From the NCBI RefSeq assembly GCF_003151075.1, contig NZ_CP029482.1, forward strand, positions 1,178,001-1,242,000: a DNA stretch of 64,000 bases, read 5' to 3'. The position numbers and the translations under genes were made by a program. Source of the DNA: Pseudomonas sp. 31-12 (GTDB lineage Bacteria > Pseudomonadota > Gammaproteobacteria > Pseudomonadales > Pseudomonadaceae). The notes below the pieces were generated by a model. That model was not told the DNA's origin. It made no database searches and worked only from the letters and a program-made list of their open reading frames with translations. Positions 42,101 through 51,506 of the stretch are shown piece by piece; within the stretch, counting starts at the first letter, position 1, and each line of letters opens with the position of its first letter.

Positions 42101-42736
42101 ATGTTGACCATCGCACTGTCCAAGGGCCGCATCCTTGACGACACCCTGCCGCTTCTGGCTGAAGCGGGCATCGTGCCGACCGAGAATCCGGACAAGAGCC
42201 GCAAGCTGATTATCCCCACGACTCAGGCCGACGTGCGTCTGCTGATCGTGCGCGCCACCGATGTGCCGACCTACGTCGAGCATGGTGCCGCGGACCTGGG
42301 CGTCGCCGGTAAAGATGTGCTGATGGAATACGGTGGCCAGGGTCTGTACGAACCGCTGGACCTGCGCATTGCCCTCTGCAAGCTGATGACCGCCGGCCGC
42401 GTCGGCGACGTCGAGCCCAAGGGCCGTCTGCGCGTGGCGACCAAGTTCGTCAACGTCGCCAAGCGTTACTACGCCGAGCAGGGCCGTCAGGTCGACATCA
42501 TCAAGCTCTACGGCTCGATGGAACTGGCGCCGCTGATTGGTCTGGCGGACAAGATCATCGACGTGGTCGACACCGGCAACACCTTGCGTGCCAATGGCCT
42601 GGAACCCCAGGATTTCATTGCCGACATCAGCTCCCGGCTGATCGTCAACAAAGCTTCGATGAAGATGCAACACGCCCGTATCCAGGCGTTGATCGACACC
42701 CTGCGCAAGGCAGTGGAGTCTCGACACCGCGGCTGA
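42101..42736 (+). CDS. hisG: ATP phosphoribosyltransferase, short form
   Basis: 211 aa, the catalytic subunit without the C-terminal regulatory domain. It starts histidine synthesis from ATP and PRPP. The short form needs HisZ, which is not in this window. [12 protein letters not shown] and [13 protein letters not shown] are typical. A terminator-like hairpin follows before hisD. Confidence 0.96.
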   Translation: MLTIALSKGRILDDTLPLLAEAGIVPTENPDKSRKLIIPTTQADVRLLIVRATDVPTYVEHGAADLGVAGKDVLMEYGGQGLYEPLDLRIALCKLMTAGRVGDVEPKGRLRVATKFVNVAKRYYAEQGRQVDIIKLYGSMELAPLIGLADKIIDVVDTGNTLRANGLEPQDFIADISSRLIVNKASMKMQHARIQALIDTLRKAVESRHRG

Positions 42737-42788
42737 TTCACCTGCGCGACGTTAAGTCGCGCCGTCTATCCGCCTCATAGCCAGAATT

Positions 42789-42838
42789 CTCAGGTGCCCA
42801 AGCGGATCGAATGTTAGCTTCGGGTGCCTGAGTTTTTT
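42789..42838 (+). terminator. terminator-like hairpin between hisG and hisD
   Basis: CTCAGGTGCCC (42789-42799) pairs with GGGTGCCTGAG (42822-42832) through two G-U wobbles, followed by TTTTTT. hisD starts 24 bp later, so readthrough or a second promoter is needed for hisDC. Confidence 0.65.
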
Positions 42839-42861
42839 GCCAATCCTATGAGGCTCTCGCT

Positions 42862-44199
42862 ATGACCGCACCGACTGCAATTCGCCGACTCAACGCTGCT
42901 GACCCGGATTTCGCGCATCATCTGGATCATCTGCTGAGCTGGGAAAGTGTGTCTGACGACTCGGTCAATCAGCGCGTGCTGGACATCATCAAAGCCGTGC
43001 GCGAGCGTGGCGATGCGGCGTTGGTGGACTTCACCCGGCAGTTCGACGGCCTGGACGTTGCGTCCATGGCGGACCTGATCCTGCCGCGCGAACGCCTGGA
43101 ACTGGCGCTGACCCGAATCACCGTGCCTCAGCGTGAAGCGCTGGAAAAAGCCGCGGCCCGTGTGCGCAGCTACCACGAAAAGCAGAAACAGGATTCCTGG
43201 ACCTACACCGAAGCTGATGGCACGGTGCTGGGCCAGAAGGTCACGCCGCTGGATCGCGCCGGCCTGTACGTCCCGGGCGGCAAGGCGTCGTACCCATCCT
43301 CGGTGCTGATGAACGCGATTCCGGCCAAGGTCGCCGGTGTGACCGAAGTGGTCATGGTGGTGCCGACCCCGCGCGGTGAAATCAACGAACTGGTGCTGGC
43401 CGCGGCTTGCATCGCCGGTGTCGACCGCGTCTTCACCATTGGCGGCGCCCAAGCGGTTGCCGCATTGGCCTATGGCACCGAAAGCGTGCCGAAGGTCGAC
43501 AAAGTGGTTGGCCCGGGCAACATCTATGTCGCCACCGCCAAGCGTCACGTGTTCGGGCAAGTTGGCATCGACATGATCGCCGGCCCGTCGGAAATCCTCG
43601 TGGTGTGCGACGGCCAGACCGATCCGGACTGGATCGCCATGGACCTGTTCTCCCAGGCCGAGCACGACGAAGACGCCCAGGCGATTCTGGTCAGCCCGGA
43701 CGCCGAGTTCCTCGACAAGGTCGCCGCGAGCATCGCCAAACTGCTGCCGACCATGGAACGCGCCGAGATTATCGAAACCTCAATCAATGGCCGTGGCGCC
43801 CTGATTCTGGTTCGTGACATGGAGCAAGCCATCGAAGTGGCCAACCGCATTGCGCCGGAGCACCTGGAGTTGTCGGTCGCCGATCCGCAAGCCTGGCTGC
43901 CGCTGATCCGACACGCGGGCGCGATCTTCATGGGCCGTCACACGTCCGAAGCCCTGGGCGACTATTGCGCAGGTCCAAACCACGTGTTGCCGACGTCCGG
44001 CACCGCGCGCTTCTCTTCGCCACTGGGTGTTTACGACTTCCAGAAACGCTCGTCGATCATCTTCTGCTCCGAGCAGGGTGCCTCCGAACTGGGCAAAACC
44101 GCTTCCGTGCTGGCCCGTGGCGAGTCGCTGACCGCCCACGCGCGGAGCGCCGAATATCGCATCGTTGACGAAGACTCTTCACAAGGGCAGGGGAACTGA
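42862..44199 (+). CDS. hisD: histidinol dehydrogenase
   Basis: 445 aa, zinc- and NAD-dependent, performs the last two oxidations of histidine synthesis. [15 protein letters not shown] and the [20 protein letters not shown] stretch are family marks. It ends two bases before hisC, so the pair is cotranscribed. Confidence 0.97.
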   Translation: MTAPTAIRRLNAADPDFAHHLDHLLSWESVSDDSVNQRVLDIIKAVRERGDAALVDFTRQFDGLDVASMADLILPRERLELALTRITVPQREALEKAAARVRSYHEKQKQDSWTYTEADGTVLGQKVTPLDRAGLYVPGGKASYPSSVLMNAIPAKVAGVTEVVMVVPTPRGEINELVLAAACIAGVDRVFTIGGAQAVAALAYGTESVPKVDKVVGPGNIYVATAKRHVFGQVGIDMIAGPSEILVVCDGQTDPDWIAMDLFSQAEHDEDAQAILVSPDAEFLDKVAASIAKLLPTMERAEIIETSINGRGALILVRDMEQAIEVANRIAPEHLELSVADPQAWLPLIRHAGAIFMGRHTSEALGDYCAGPNHVLPTSGTARFSSPLGVYDFQKRSSIIFCSEQGASELGKTASVLARGESLTAHARSAEYRIVDEDSSQGQGN

Positions 44200-44201
44200 A
44201 C

Positions 44202-45254
44202 ATGAGTAAATTCTGGAGCCCGTTCGTCAAGGATCTGGTGCCCTACGTGCCGGGCGAGCAGCCGAAACTGGCGAAACTGGTCAAGCTCAACACCAACGAA
44301 AACCCGTACGGCCCCTCGCCCAAAGCCTTGGCGGCGATGCAGACCGAGCTCAACGACAACCTGCGTCTGTATCCGGACCCGAACAGCGATCTGCTGAAAA
44401 ACGCCGTGGCTGCGTATTACGGCGTGCAGGCCAATCAGGTGTTCCTCGGCAACGGCTCGGACGAAGTCCTGGCGCACATTTTCCACGGCTTGCTGCAACA
44501 CGACAAAGCGGTGTTGTTCCCGGACATCAGCTACAGCTTCTATCCGGTCTACTGCGGGTTGTATGGCATCAAGTTCGACGCGGTGCCGCTGGACGAACAG
44601 TTCCAGATCAACCCGGCGGATTATGCCAAGCCTAACGGCGGGATCATCTTCCCGAACCCTAACGCGCCGACCGGTTGCCTGTTGGCGCTGGAAGCGGTTG
44701 AGCAAATCCTCAAGGCCAGCCCGGATTCGGTGGTCGTGGTGGATGAGGCTTACATCGACTTTGGTGGGGAGACGGCAATCACTTTGGTCGACCGTTATCC
44801 GAACCTGCTGGTGACTCAGACCCTGTCCAAGTCCCGCTCGCTGGCCGGCCTGCGGGTTGGTCTGGCGGTGGGGCATCCCGATTTGATCGAGGCGCTGGAG
44901 CGGATCAAGAACAGCTTCAACTCTTATCCACTGGATCGCCTGGCAAATGTCGGGGCTGCTGCTGCGTTTGAAGACCGTGAATACTTCGACAAGACCTGCC
45001 GGTTGGTCATCGATCATCGTGAGTGGGTGGTTGCGCAACTGGAAGGGAAGGGCTTTGAAGTGCTGCCGTCCGCGGCGAACTTCATTTTCGCGCGCCATCC
45101 GAAGCATGACGCGGCGGGATTGGCTGCGAAGCTGCGTGAGCAGGGCGTGATCGTCCGGCACTTCAAGCAGGAGCGGATTGCACAGTTCCTGCGGATTTCC
45201 ATCGGCACGCCTGAACAGAATCAGGCACTGATCGACGGCCTGGGCGACCTTTAA
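44202..45254 (+). CDS. hisC: histidinol-phosphate aminotransferase
   Basis: 350 aa fold-type I PLP enzyme. [13 protein letters not shown] opens the domain, and [13 protein letters not shown] carries the PLP lysine. It is the last gene of the murA-hisGDC row. A large REP hairpin follows and then a convergent gene. Confidence 0.96.
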   Translation: MSKFWSPFVKDLVPYVPGEQPKLAKLVKLNTNENPYGPSPKALAAMQTELNDNLRLYPDPNSDLLKNAVAAYYGVQANQVFLGNGSDEVLAHIFHGLLQHDKAVLFPDISYSFYPVYCGLYGIKFDAVPLDEQFQINPADYAKPNGGIIFPNPNAPTGCLLALEAVEQILKASPDSVVVVDEAYIDFGGETAITLVDRYPNLLVTQTLSKSRSLAGLRVGLAVGHPDLIEALERIKNSFNSYPLDRLANVGAAAAFEDREYFDKTCRLVIDHREWVVAQLEGKGFEVLPSAANFIFARHPKHDAAGLAAKLREQGVIVRHFKQERIAQFLRISIGTPEQNQALIDGLGDL

Positions 45255-45270
45255 GGAACACCCCCGATCC

Positions 45271-45361
45271 TGTGGGCGCGTGGCTTGCCCGCGATGAACG
45301 ATAACGCGGTGTAACTGATACACCGCGTTATCGTTCATCGCGGGCAAGCCTCGCTCCTACA
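45271..45361. repeat. REP pair whose centre forms a 31-bp perfect inverted repeat
   Basis: Left arm 45283-45313 and right arm 45319-45349 are exact reverse complements around a 5-nt ACTGA spacer. The outermost TGTGGGCGCG and CGCTCCTACA extend it imperfectly. In the other REP pairs of this window the spacer is unpaired. It sits between convergent hisC and the DUF4198 gene and could terminate both. Confidence 0.85.
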
Positions 45362-45373
45362 GGGTTTTGTGGG

Positions 45374-46102
45374 TTATTCGTGATGCGGTTCGCCCAGGAA
45401 CGTCAGCGAGCTGAACACCCCGCGCGTCGCCACATCCGGATTGTCCTTCAGCACAATCTCCATCTGCGCCGAAATCACATTCAACCCTTCATTACGCACC
45501 ACCACCTGCGCACGGCCGTCCTTATCCGTCTCGGTGCTCAACGTATTCGGCGCACTGCGATAGTCACCAATCAACTTCACCCCCGCCGCCGGTTTCCCAT
45601 CGAGCAGCACCCGCACGGGCAGCAACTTGCCCGGTCCGACCGTCAGCGGATCGACCTCCGGCAGAATCAGCAGCTTCATCTGATCCAGCTTCGGCAACTT
45701 CGCCCCTGGCTGATAGATCGCCAGGCTGTATTTGAAGGTCTGCGTTGACTCGATCGCCCCCGGCACTTTACTGCGTCCTTCGTTGATCCACTTTTTATCC
45801 GCCGTCTGCGACCACATGCCGTTGTCCAGTGCCACGGCCATCACGGCGGGCGGTTTCAAGGGTTGTAAACGCGCATGATCGGCCAGGCGTTGCACGGTCA
45901 CCGGGATCATTTTGCCGTTGGCGTCATAGGCCCAGGCACCGCTGATTTTCTGCGCCTTGAAGGCGTTGTCCTCGGCACCGTGGCCGTAAATCACTTCGAT
46001 GTTGCCGCGACGTTGTTCGGTCCAGAGACCATGGGCCGAGGCCTGGCCGGTAAACAACAGGCCGAGCAGCAGGCTGAGCAGTGCGGGTTTGAGAGGGTGC
46101 AT
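45374..46102 (-). CDS. DUF4198-domain periplasmic protein
   Basis: 242 aa with a clear signal peptide; predicted cleavage after QASA leaves a mature N-terminus beginning His24-Gly-Leu-Trp. DUF4198 proteins often accompany nickel, cobalt or other metal uptake systems. The C-terminus ends GEPHHE. Metal binding through the exposed N-terminal histidine is plausible but unproven. It follows the TonB receptor gene by 12 bp in the same operon, so a role in delivering the receptor's metal or siderophore is likely. Confidence 0.82.
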   Translation of the reverse strand: MHPLKPALLSLLLGLLFTGQASAHGLWTEQRRGNIEVIYGHGAEDNAFKAQKISGAWAYDANGKMIPVTVQRLADHARLQPLKPPAVMAVALDNGMWSQTADKKWINEGRSKVPGAIESTQTFKYSLAIYQPGAKLPKLDQMKLLILPEVDPLTVGPGKLLPVRVLLDGKPAAGVKLIGDYRSAPNTLSTETDKDGRAQVVVRNEGLNVISAQMEIVLKDNPDVATRGVFSSLTFLGEPHHE

Positions 46103-46114
46103 GGGAACTTCCTT

Positions 46115-48220
46115 TTACAGATTGAGTGTGAGGCTGACGGTGAAATTGCGCGGCTCGCCGGGGTTGACCCAGTAATTGCTGTACGAGCGCTCGTAGTATT
46201 TCTCGTCGAACAGGTTGTTCAGGTTCAGGCCGACAGTGACGTTTTCACTGGCCTTGTAATGGGCCAGCAGGTCGACGGTGTGGTAGGCGGGGAGCTCAAA
46301 ATCGCTGCCGGATTCGCCTGAGCGATCACCGACGTACGTGAACGCCGCGCCGACGTCTGAGCCGCGCAAATGGCCATCCTGAAATTCATAAACACCCAGC
46401 AGACTGCCGCTACGCTTGGCGACGCCGAGGATGCGGCTGCCGGTGGGAATCACTTTGTCGCCTTCGGTGACCTCGGCGTCGATGTAGGCGAAGGCGCCGA
46501 TCACTCGCACGGCGTCGGTCACCTGCCCGGTGACTTGCAGGTCGAATCCCTGGCTGCGGGCCTTGCCCATGGCGCGGCTGGTGTCGGTGCCCGGGTCGAG
46601 TGCGAGGACGTTTTCCTTTTCGATATGGAAGGCGGCGAGGGTGGTGCTCAAACGGTCGTCGAACAGCTCGCTCTTGATCCCCACTTCGTATCCGACGCCT
46701 TCTTCCGGGTCGAAGGATTTGCCGCCAGCGTCCAGGCCATTGTTCGGTTTGAACGAGGTGGACGCGTTGGCGAACAGCCCGACTTCGGGTGTCAGTTGAT
46801 AGAGCAGGCCGGCCCGTTGGGTCAGCGCATCGTGGCTCTGACGGCTGGTGGTGCCGCGGCTGTGATCGTCGATGCTTTGCTCGAAATGTTCGAAGCGGGC
46901 GCCGAGCATGCCGCGCAGTTTGTCAGTGAAGACGATCTGGTCCTGCAGATTCAGCGCGCGGCTTTCGACGTGTTCGAAAAGGTCAGTGCCCGAGCGCGTG
47001 CCGTTGGGTTTCGGCTGGCCGTAGATGGGCTGATAAATGTCGATGGCGTAGGGGCCGCCGGCAATGGTCGTGACCCGTTCGTTCTTGCGGAAGTTCTCAT
47101 ATTCGGTGCCGATCAGCAGTTCGTGCTGCCAGCTGCCGAGGTCGAACAGACCGCGCAATTCGAGTTGGGTGATGCTGTCGTGCCAATTGGTATCGCGCTC
47201 GCGATAACGTCGATTGACGGTGTGGCCGTCGGCATTCAGCGGGCGATTTTCGGAGGCGTAGCCCCAGAGTTTGCCTTCCTTGTAATGGCTGGCCAGGCGT
47301 AGTTTCCAACTGTCATTGAGATGATGTTCGAGCGTGGCTTGCAGCAGGTTGTTGTGGTTGTCGATGTTGCCGTCGTTGGGTTCGCCGAGGAAGGTCGAAC
47401 GTGACACGCCGCTCCACTTGTTATTCGGCGCGACAATGCCGCGATCGAACGTGGAGCTGTGACGCACGAATTCACTCTCCACCAACAGACTGGTGTCCGG
47501 GTTCAATTGCCAACTGAAGGAGGGTGCGACGAACACTCGCTGGCTGTCGACGTGATCGCGAAAGCTGTGGTTGTCCTCGACGGACAGGTTGATTCGGGAC
47601 AACACGTTGGCGTCGTCATCCAGCGGCGTGTTGACGTCGAGGGCGGTGCGATAGCGATCCCAACTGCCGGCGCTGGTTTGCAGGGTGGTGAACGCTTCGG
47701 GCTGGGGTTTCTTGGTGACGATGTTCACCGTACCGCCGGGATCGCCGCGTCCATAGAGGCTGGCAGCGGGGCCTTTGAGCACTTCGATGCGCTCGATGTT
47801 GGCCGCGTCCGGCGTGCTCGGATAGCCACGGTTGGCGCTGAAGCCGTCCTTGTAGAACTCCGACGTGGTGAAGCCACGCACGCTGTATTCGTAAAGCGTC
47901 AGGCCGCCGAAGTTATTCTGCTTCGACACACCACCGGCAAAATCCAGGGCACGCTCGACGCTGGTGCTGCCCAGGTCATTGAGCACACTGACGGGAATCA
48001 CGCTGATGGATTGCGGGATGTCGCGGATCGCGGAGTCGGTTTTGGTCGCGCTGGAAGAGCGCGTGGCGCGGTAGCCCTTGACCGGGCCGGTGGGCGATTC
48101 GTAGTCGGAGGTGACGCTTATGGCGTCCAGTTCGAGGGTGCCGGGCTCTTCTGCGAAGACCGGATCCGCCAGCAGGCCAAGGGCAAGACTTGCCACGGAA
48201 GCCATTGTTCGAGACGACAT
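46115..48220 (-). CDS. TonB-dependent (siderophore-type) outer-membrane receptor
   Basis: 701 aa. A signal peptide (about 1-24, ending near VFAEE) is followed by the plug domain (DIPQSISVIPVSVL, then RIEVLKGPAASLYGRGDPGGTVN) and a 22-strand barrel ending in the aromatic/hydrophobic VSLTLNL. The plug type matches TonB siderophore receptors. The substrate is not decided by sequence; the DUF4198 partner suggests a metal or metallophore. ATG at 48220 is preferred over TTG at 48235. No FecI/FecR-type signalling domain is present. Confidence 0.92.
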   Translation of the reverse strand: MSSRTMASVASLALGLLADPVFAEEPGTLELDAISVTSDYESPTGPVKGYRATRSSSATKTDSAIRDIPQSISVIPVSVLNDLGSTSVERALDFAGGVSKQNNFGGLTLYEYSVRGFTTSEFYKDGFSANRGYPSTPDAANIERIEVLKGPAASLYGRGDPGGTVNIVTKKPQPEAFTTLQTSAGSWDRYRTALDVNTPLDDDANVLSRINLSVEDNHSFRDHVDSQRVFVAPSFSWQLNPDTSLLVESEFVRHSSTFDRGIVAPNNKWSGVSRSTFLGEPNDGNIDNHNNLLQATLEHHLNDSWKLRLASHYKEGKLWGYASENRPLNADGHTVNRRYRERDTNWHDSITQLELRGLFDLGSWQHELLIGTEYENFRKNERVTTIAGGPYAIDIYQPIYGQPKPNGTRSGTDLFEHVESRALNLQDQIVFTDKLRGMLGARFEHFEQSIDDHSRGTTSRQSHDALTQRAGLLYQLTPEVGLFANASTSFKPNNGLDAGGKSFDPEEGVGYEVGIKSELFDDRLSTTLAAFHIEKENVLALDPGTDTSRAMGKARSQGFDLQVTGQVTDAVRVIGAFAYIDAEVTEGDKVIPTGSRILGVAKRSGSLLGVYEFQDGHLRGSDVGAAFTYVGDRSGESGSDFELPAYHTVDLLAHYKASENVTVGLNLNNLFDEKYYERSYSNYWVNPGEPRNFTVSLTLNL

Positions 48221-48262
48221 GTTATGTTGTTCCAATTGAGATATTGAAACAATATAACATGT
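48217..48262. promoter_or_regulatory. 46-bp inverted repeat over the receptor start, metalloregulator-like
   Basis: 20-bp arms (48217-48236 and 48243-48262) with two mismatches and a 6-bp spacer. They begin ATGTTAT / end ATAACAT, which resembles Zur-type sites; no good Fur box is present. The repeat covers the start codon and Shine-Dalgarno of the receptor gene. The identity of the regulator is inference. Confidence 0.6.
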
Positions 48263-48306
48263 CTAATGAGACTGTCTTCTATTAGCCCGAAATCCTCGGG
48301 TTGATG

Positions 48307-49467
48307 TCAGCCTTCTTCTTTCTCTTTAACCGGCGCCGGTGGCGGACGCAGGCCGATCTCAGCCGTGAGCTTCAGCTCTTTGCCATTGCGCATCACCTGA
48401 ATCGTGACCTTGTCGGTCGGTTTGATCCGCGCGACCTGGTTCATCGAACGACGACCGTCGCCGGCCGGTTCGCCGTCGATGCTGAGGATTACGTCGCCCA
48501 ATTGTAGGCCGGCCTTCTGCGCCGGACCGTCGCGGAAAATCCCTGCGACCACAATCCCCGGGCGCCCCGACAGACCAAACGACTCCGCCAGTTCCTGACT
48601 CAATGGCTGCACTTCGATGCCGAGCCAGCCGCGAATCACCTGGCCGTGTTCGATGATCGACTTCATCACTTCCATGGCCAGTTTGACCGGGATCGCAAAA
48701 CCGATGCCTTGCGAGCCGCCAGACTTGGAGAAGATCGCCGTGTTGATGCCGGTCAGGTTGCCGTTGGCGTCCACCAGCGCACCGCCGGAGTTGCCGGGGT
48801 TGATCGCGGCGTCGGTCTGGATGAAGTCTTCGTAGTTGTTCAGGCCCAACTGGTTACGCCCGGTGGCGCTGATGATGCCCATGGTCACGGTCTGGCCGAC
48901 CCCGAACGGGTTGCCGATGGCCAGCGCGACGTCACCGATGCGAATGTTGTCGGAGCGGCCGACGGTGATCGACGGCAGGTTTTTCAGATCGATCTTCAGG
49001 ACGGCGAGGTCGGTTTCCGGGTCGCTGCCGATCACCCGGGCCAGGGTTTCACGGCCATCCTTGAGCGCGACCACAATCTGGTCGGCGCCGCTGGTCACGT
49101 GGTTGTTGGTCAGCAAATAACCTTCCGGGCTCATGATCACGCCCGAACCCAGGCTCGACTCCATGCGTTTCTGCTTGGGCGAGTTGTCGCCGAAGAAGCG
49201 GCGGAACTGCGGATCTTCGAACAACGGATGGTTCGGTTTGTTGATGACTTTGGTGGTGTACAGGTTCACCACCGACGGCGCGGCCGTGGTGACCGCGTCG
49301 GCATAGGACACCGGACCTTGCTGCATCGTGGTGGTTTGCGGGGCTTGCTGCAGGTTGACGTCGAGGCTCGGAAGCCCGACCCACTGCGGGTAACGCTGGA
49401 TGATCAACAGAGCGATAAGCACGCCGGCCAACAACGGCCAGCCGGAAAAACGCAGCGCCTTGAGCAT
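48307..49467 (-). CDS. algW: periplasmic serine protease AlgW (DegS-like)
   Basis: 386 aa. One N-terminal membrane helix (about 8-24), a trypsin-like domain and one PDZ domain (about 275-370). The triad is His in TNNHVTSG, Asp in ETDLAVLKI, Ser in NPGNSGGAL. In Pseudomonas AlgW makes the first cut in the anti-sigma factor MucA, releasing AlgU. As I recall, algW directly follows hisC in P. aeruginosa; here the receptor pair lies between. Confidence 0.93.
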   Translation of the reverse strand: MLKALRFSGWPLLAGVLIALLIIQRYPQWVGLPSLDVNLQQAPQTTTMQQGPVSYADAVTTAAPSVVNLYTTKVINKPNHPLFEDPQFRRFFGDNSPKQKRMESSLGSGVIMSPEGYLLTNNHVTSGADQIVVALKDGRETLARVIGSDPETDLAVLKIDLKNLPSITVGRSDNIRIGDVALAIGNPFGVGQTVTMGIISATGRNQLGLNNYEDFIQTDAAINPGNSGGALVDANGNLTGINTAIFSKSGGSQGIGFAIPVKLAMEVMKSIIEHGQVIRGWLGIEVQPLSQELAESFGLSGRPGIVVAGIFRDGPAQKAGLQLGDVILSIDGEPAGDGRRSMNQVARIKPTDKVTIQVMRNGKELKLTAEIGLRPPPAPVKEKEEG

Positions 49468-49569
49468 TAAGCACGTCCTGAGAGGTTGCAGGCGGTATGA
49501 GACCGCCCATAATGTCGCGCATTATACGAGGCGCAGCTCGCCTCTGAACGGGATATTTAGGAGTCTTTT

Positions 49570-50328
49570 ATGGCCGTCGCCTTGAGCACCCTGGTCGAAG
49601 AAGCCGACCGTTACCTTAACAGTGCCAGGATTGCCGATTACTGCCCCAACGGCTTGCAGGTCGAAGGCCGCCCGCAGGTGATGCGCATCGTCAGTGGCGT
49701 CACCGCCAGCCAAGCGCTGCTGGACGCCGCCGTCGAAGCGCAGGCCGATCTGGTGCTGGTGCATCACGGCTATTTCTGGAAGGGCGAGAACCCGTGCATC
49801 ACCGGCATGAAGCAGCGTAGGTTGAAAACCCTGCTCAAGCACGACATCAGCCTGCTGTCCTATCACTTGCCTCTGGATCTGCACCCGGACGTTGGCAACA
49901 ACGTGCAGCTGGCGCGTCAGCTCGACATCACGGTCGAAGGCCCGCTGGATCCTGACAACCTTAAAGTGGTCGGCCTCGTTGGCTCGTTGAGCGAACCGAT
50001 GACGCCGCGTGATTTTGCCCGTCGTGTGCAGGAAGTCATGGGGCGTGAACCGCTGCTGATTGAAGGTAGCGAGATGATCCGTCGCGTTGGCTGGTGCACC
50101 GGTGGTGGCCAGGGTTACATCGATCAGGCCGTGCTGGCCGGGGTCGATTTGTACCTTAGTGGCGAGGCTTCGGAGCAGACTTTCCACAGCGCCCGGGAAA
50201 ACGACATCAGCTTCATCGCCGCCGGTCACCACGCCACCGAGCGTTACGGCGTGCAGGCATTGGGCGATTACCTGGCCCGCCGGTTCGCCCTCGAGCACAT
50301 CTTCATCGATTGCCCGAATCCGATCTGA
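49570..50328 (+). CDS. Nif3-like dinuclear metal-centre protein (YbgI family)
   Basis: 252 aa. Metal-ligand histidines are visible in LVLVHHGYFWKG and AGHHATERYGVQAL; NGLQVEGRP is typical at the N-terminus. Members form hexameric rings with two metal ions and have a proposed GTP cyclohydrolase-like or repair role, still unsettled. It is divergent from algW (102 bp). Confidence 0.9.
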   Translation: MAVALSTLVEEADRYLNSARIADYCPNGLQVEGRPQVMRIVSGVTASQALLDAAVEAQADLVLVHHGYFWKGENPCITGMKQRRLKTLLKHDISLLSYHLPLDLHPDVGNNVQLARQLDITVEGPLDPDNLKVVGLVGSLSEPMTPRDFARRVQEVMGREPLLIEGSEMIRRVGWCTGGGQGYIDQAVLAGVDLYLSGEASEQTFHSARENDISFIAAGHHATERYGVQALGDYLARRFALEHIFIDCPNPI

Positions 50329-50345
50329 GATCACCGCAGATCAAA

Positions 50346-50435
50346 TGTGGGAGCGGGCTTGCTCGCGAAGAGGCCGTGTCAGACGACAACAACGTTGACG
50401 GACCCACCGCTTTCGCGAGCAAGCCCGCTCCCACA
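50346..50435. repeat. REP pair (REPIN-like)
   Basis: TGTGGGAGCGGGCTTGCTCG and its reverse complement flank about 42 bp, after the Nif3-like gene and before the cysD promoter region. Confidence 0.88.
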
Positions 50436-50458
50436 GGGTCTTCGGTGCCCAAACGAGG

Positions 50459-50476
50459 GGGTATATTCATATACCC
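50459..50476. promoter_or_regulatory. inverted repeat GGGTATAT-TC-ATATACCC upstream of cysD
   Basis: Perfect 8-bp arms with a 2-bp centre, about 63 bp upstream of the predicted cysD transcription start. That is a usual distance for a LysR-type activator such as CysB, though the match to a CysB site is not established. Confidence 0.5.
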
Positions 50477-50515
50477 TTTCGATCTAGTCGGCGGCCTGAT
50501 TAGAAGAGGTCGCTG

Positions 50516-50524
50516 TGCTAGGAT
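50516..50524 (+). promoter_or_regulatory. candidate extended -10 of cysD
   Basis: TGCTAGGAT combines a TGn extension with TAGGAT (4 of 6). No good -35 is seen, as expected for an activator-dependent promoter. Leader of about 50 nt. Confidence 0.4.
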
Positions 50525-50579
50525 TCCTCGCTCGAACACGGCCCGCTGGCCGTCCATAAGATCGTTTTCGTGAGTAGCC

Positions 50580-51497
50580 ATGGTCGACAAACTGACGCAT
50601 CTGAAACAGCTGGAGGCCGAAAGCATCCACATCATCCGCGAGGTCGCCGCCGAGTTCGATAACCCGGTGATGCTGTACTCCGTCGGTAAAGACTCCGCCG
50701 TGATGCTGCACCTTGCGCGCAAGGCATTCTTCCCGGGCAAACTGCCGTTCCCGGTGATGCACGTCGACACCCGGTGGAAGTTCAAGGAAATGTACGCGTT
50801 CCGCGACCGCATGGTCGAAGATCTCGGCCTGGACCTCATCGTGCACGTGAACCCTGATGGCGTCGCGCAGGGCATCAACCCGCTGACCCACGGCAGTGCC
50901 AAGCACACCGACATCATGAAAACCGAAGGCCTGAAACAAGCCCTCGACAAGTATGGTTTCGATGCCGCTTTCGGTGGTGCTCGCCGCGACGAAGAGAAGT
51001 CCCGTGCCAAAGAGCGCGTGTATTCCTTCCGCGATACCAAGCACCGCTGGGACCCGAAAAACCAGCGCCCGGAACTGTGGAACGTCTATAACGGCAACGT
51101 CAACAAGGGCGAATCCATTCGTGTATTCCCGTTGTCGAACTGGACCGAACTGGATATCTGGCAGTACATCTACCTTGAAGGCATCCCGATCGTGCCGCTG
51201 TATTTCGCCGCCGAGCGCGACGTTATCGAGATGAATGGCACCTGGATCATGATCGACGACGAACGCCTGCTCAATCACCTGAGCGATGAAGACAAGGCGC
51301 GCATCGTCAAGAAGAAGGTCCGCTTCCGTACGCTCGGCGACTACCCGCTGACCGGTGCGGTCGAGTCCGAGGCCACCAGCCTGACCGACATCATTCAGGA
51401 AATGCTCCTGACGCGAACTTCCGAACGCCAGGGCCGGGTCATCGACCACGATGGCGCAGGCTCGATGGAAGAAAAGAAACGTCAGGGTTATTTCTAA
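50580..51497 (+). CDS. cysD: sulfate adenylyltransferase subunit 2
   Basis: 305 aa PP-loop enzyme that makes APS from ATP and sulfate. [14 protein letters not shown] is the PP-motif and [16 protein letters not shown] the conserved middle. It pairs with the GTPase subunit CysN, whose gene starts 10 bp later. First step of sulfate assimilation in the cytosol. Confidence 0.97.
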   Translation: MVDKLTHLKQLEAESIHIIREVAAEFDNPVMLYSVGKDSAVMLHLARKAFFPGKLPFPVMHVDTRWKFKEMYAFRDRMVEDLGLDLIVHVNPDGVAQGINPLTHGSAKHTDIMKTEGLKQALDKYGFDAAFGGARRDEEKSRAKERVYSFRDTKHRWDPKNQRPELWNVYNGNVNKGESIRVFPLSNWTELDIWQYIYLEGIPIVPLYFAAERDVIEMNGTWIMIDDERLLNHLSDEDKARIVKKKVRFRTLGDYPLTGAVESEATSLTDIIQEMLLTRTSERQGRVIDHDGAGSMEEKKRQGYF

Positions 51498-51506
51498 GGG
51501 GTTGTC

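Noticed and set aside
48217..48262. Fur box at the TonB receptor promoter
   Set aside because: The repeat lacks the GATAAT/ATTATC hexamers in the right spacing; the arms with ATGTTAT and ATAACAT fit a Zur-like or other regulator better.
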